Source: Nectonema munidae
Lineage: Eukaryota; Nematomorpha; Nectonematoida; Nectonematidae
NCBI GenBank assembly: GCA_030549495.1
Contig: JAUIRK010000971.1
Span: forward strand, 920,501 to 984,500
Direction of reading: 5' to 3'
Length of the DNA stretch: 64,000 bases
Part shown: positions 53,801 to 56,800 of the stretch, piece by piece
Layout: every line of letters starts with the position of its first letter
How positions within the stretch are numbered: position 1 is the stretch's first letter
Made by a program: the position numbers and the translations under genes
Notes under the pieces: generated by a model
The model's database searches: none
Told to the model about the DNA's origin: nothing
The model's input: only the letters and a program-made list of their open reading frames with translations

Positions 53801-56800
53801 GCTCTTCTTGCCAGCCTTTGGCACACAAATAAGTATAGCCCTTTTATAGCAGTCTGGGTAAAACTCATCTTTTATAAAAGAGTTATATATTGCCAGCAAG
53901 ACGTCCCTAAACCTAGGGGGAAGATTCTTGATGAATAGATTACTAACTTCATCCCATCCCGCCGCTTTCCTAGCTTTAAGCTTTTTAATGATTTGAACCA
54001 GGTCTTATAGGATGAAGTTAGTGTCGTTCGTCGCAGGTAAACGCCTAAAAAACTCATTTTCAGAATTAAAATTTTTCGGACCTGGATTTGTCCTATACAC
54101 ATCTTCGTAATAATCAGCAAGCAGTGCACATTTATCTTCCGCCTCAATGGCTGTTCGGTTATTCCAAGTGACCGACGTTGGACCTTTGCAGCCAGGCTTC
54201 AGCCCTCTAACCAGGTTCCAGAACTTCGAAGAGCCCTGTAGTGGGTTAGAGGCTTTTCTGATGCTTGTGACTTTCCTAGACGTGGTTTCGCCGAGCTTTT
54301 TCCTAATGAGTTTTTGTAATCGATTGATGAGATTTTTGGCTCGGCGTCCCTAGTGTGAATGTATTTTCTATAGAGAGCTCGTTTTTCTTTGATGAGTAAT
54401 AGGACATTCTTCGGAATTGGATTTTCGTATTTTCTAACCTCCTTCAAGGGAACTGCCTCTCGTGCCGCAGAGAGAATAGCATCGTTGACACACTCCGCCA
54501 GTTCATCAGGTGGTTTTACTCCTATGCACATCATGACCCGCGCGGCTGAATCATTTAGTAGCGACCTAAACCTATCCCAGTTGGCTTGGCTGAAGACCCA
54601 CCTCTTCACTAAATTTCCCTTGTCAGCCGTGAATTGTGGACCTAAAGAAACTGTGACCAACAAGGGCTTGTGGTCAGATACACAGCAATCCTGGATAACC
54701 ACTATTGAGGCTAGAAGTGGTCTTAGATTAAAAGAAAAGATTGCAAGGTCTAACACATTCTTATCACGAGATAAACGCATAGGAGTCCTCTACCAACTTG
54801 AGTAAGTCGGTGCCAGCCGCGCTATTGGTTTCACTGAACAGCCTAGTGTGGTGAGCGTTTAGGTCACCTAGTAGTAGTACCTTATCGGAGGAGCGAAGAT
54901 ATCTTTCAATAAATTCGTAATCCAAAAGAGGGTTACTAGGCGGGTTGTAGCAGCCCAATACCACTAAGTGTCCAGCTCTACCAAGATCAAGCTTCAGAGC
55001 CATTGAGTCCCCAGAGTCACTTATTGTGAAGCTGGAAACCTTTAACCCCTCTCGCACACCCATTGCTAGACCTCGCGAGTGGCTTGTTCCAGGATGCACA
55101 AATGTCCTATATCCGAGGATGCGGGTGGAGTACTTGGCTTGAGATTTGACTTCGTTTAGAGAGAAGACGTCTATGCTATGTTCGGTCAGAAGCTCAATTA
55201 GAGCATTACAAATTGGCACTACACTATCCTATTTACTCACACTCTAGTAGGAGGTCCGCAGTCACTGCGCTCACCATTTTCTCCAACTGTTCTTTGAACA
55301 TTGGTGACTTGAAAATGGAGAGCGCTATTTTTAAGATAGTCTCCTCGGAGGGGGAGGACTCGATATAAGTTGGTGCCGTGTACCTAAGGGGTTTACTTAC
55401 TGCTTGTGCAAAAGATGGGCCGCTGTTGGTATTGCAGTTGGGTATTGCATTGTTATTACCTTACTTGGAATAGGAGGCGGATTTAACTTCTTTGGATGCG
55501 TCTTGTTACCTTTTGGAGTGTCTTTGGCCTTGAGAGAAGCAACTTTAGCCGGACAGTTATTGTAGGCTGCCGAATGACCCACTCCACCGCAAAGAAAACA
55601 CTTGCTGGCCTTAGTGGTGGCTGAAGTGCAGGTGCGGCGGTCATGCTCGCCCCCACAGATCAGGCAGCACTCCTTGTTAGGGCACGCAGCCGAAACATGA
55701 CCTAGTTTTTGGCATTTATAGCATTGTAGAGCCTTAGGCTTCGGTGCAAACGCATGGCATGCAAATTTAAGACCTAGGATGTTCAGTCCATCTTTGGTCA
55801 GCTGATCAACAGCTGCCTTATTTTCTAAAATTAATTTCAAACACGATCCCCTTGTCATGTTCTTGAACAAGGGTTCAACCGTGTTTGAAAAACCTAGGCC
55901 TTTAACTGCAGCCGTGACGTCCTGCGCGTCGGCCATCGTTAGCCCTTTATAACTATTACGCAGGCCTTAGTCCTGGGAATGTAACTCCTCACAAACGGCC
56001 ATTGGGGGAATGGCTGGAGCAATGATTTCTTAGATTTGTCGTCGCCGACTAGGACCTTAATCAAGTTTAGATTAGGGAGTTTAAACATGTTTATAATGTT
56101 AAGCTTTGGTTTTTGTTTTATTTTGTTGTAATCAATAAATTTTCTTTTTCTTCTTTTTTACAATAATTTTAATTGAATTCCATTAAAAGTATATTTAATG
56201 GTTTCCAGATGCTAGACTTAATATTAAAAATGTTTTCATGTACTTTTAAAGCCAAACTAGTTTTCCGTTTTTTGTCCATAATAATGGTTGCTATAACGCG
56301 TTAAACATAACTTCCCTCATAGGATTAATTTATAAAGAACTAACGTATCAACGATTTTATGGAACTTAACTTTTTGGTTATCTGTCAAAAATAAGCGCCC
56401 TGAATATCAACTTTACATGTAAATCCATATTTTGTATAATTCTGTTTGTGCTAATAAGACCTGATTTTTGTAGTTGCATGTGTGAAGATGTGTAATGTCT
56501 ATAAAGGCGCGAGTTTCTTATCTCTGAGAGTGTGTGTTCCTATGATTTGACTGAAATATTCAAAAAAACACTGCAATTTTTTTTGAATTCATCTCAATTT
56601 TAAACTTTTAACTATCAAAATAAATATTTGAAAGTTGTCTGAATTTTGGATGTTGTTTATTCTCACTATTGCCTACAAAAGAAGAATAATCTTCCAATGT
56701 TCTACAGATAAAGATGTTTTCATCGGAGTCATATCCTCGACTGCCCAATCAATAATAAGTTCTATCACTAGATCATCTGCTGAAGCATAATTAAGTTATT

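Larger units (their letters stand above)
51830..56105 (-). mobile_element. Jockey-like LINE, near full length, broken
   Basis: About 4.3 kb of distinctly higher GC than its surroundings. Order on the minus strand: ORF1 with CCHC knuckles (56.09-55.40 kb), endonuclease (55.2-54.6), reverse transcriptase (54.1-53.0), C-terminal region (52.97-52.63) and a 0.8-kb 3' region ending at a TTAA-type repeat near 51.83 kb. No RNase H domain was seen, which fits Jockey-type more than I-type elements. At least five frame breaks. It lies antisense in MCTP intron 17. Confidence 0.85.

Noticed and set aside
54389-54805. 138-codon + frame
   Set aside because: It is antisense to the LINE endonuclease and shows no independent similarity.
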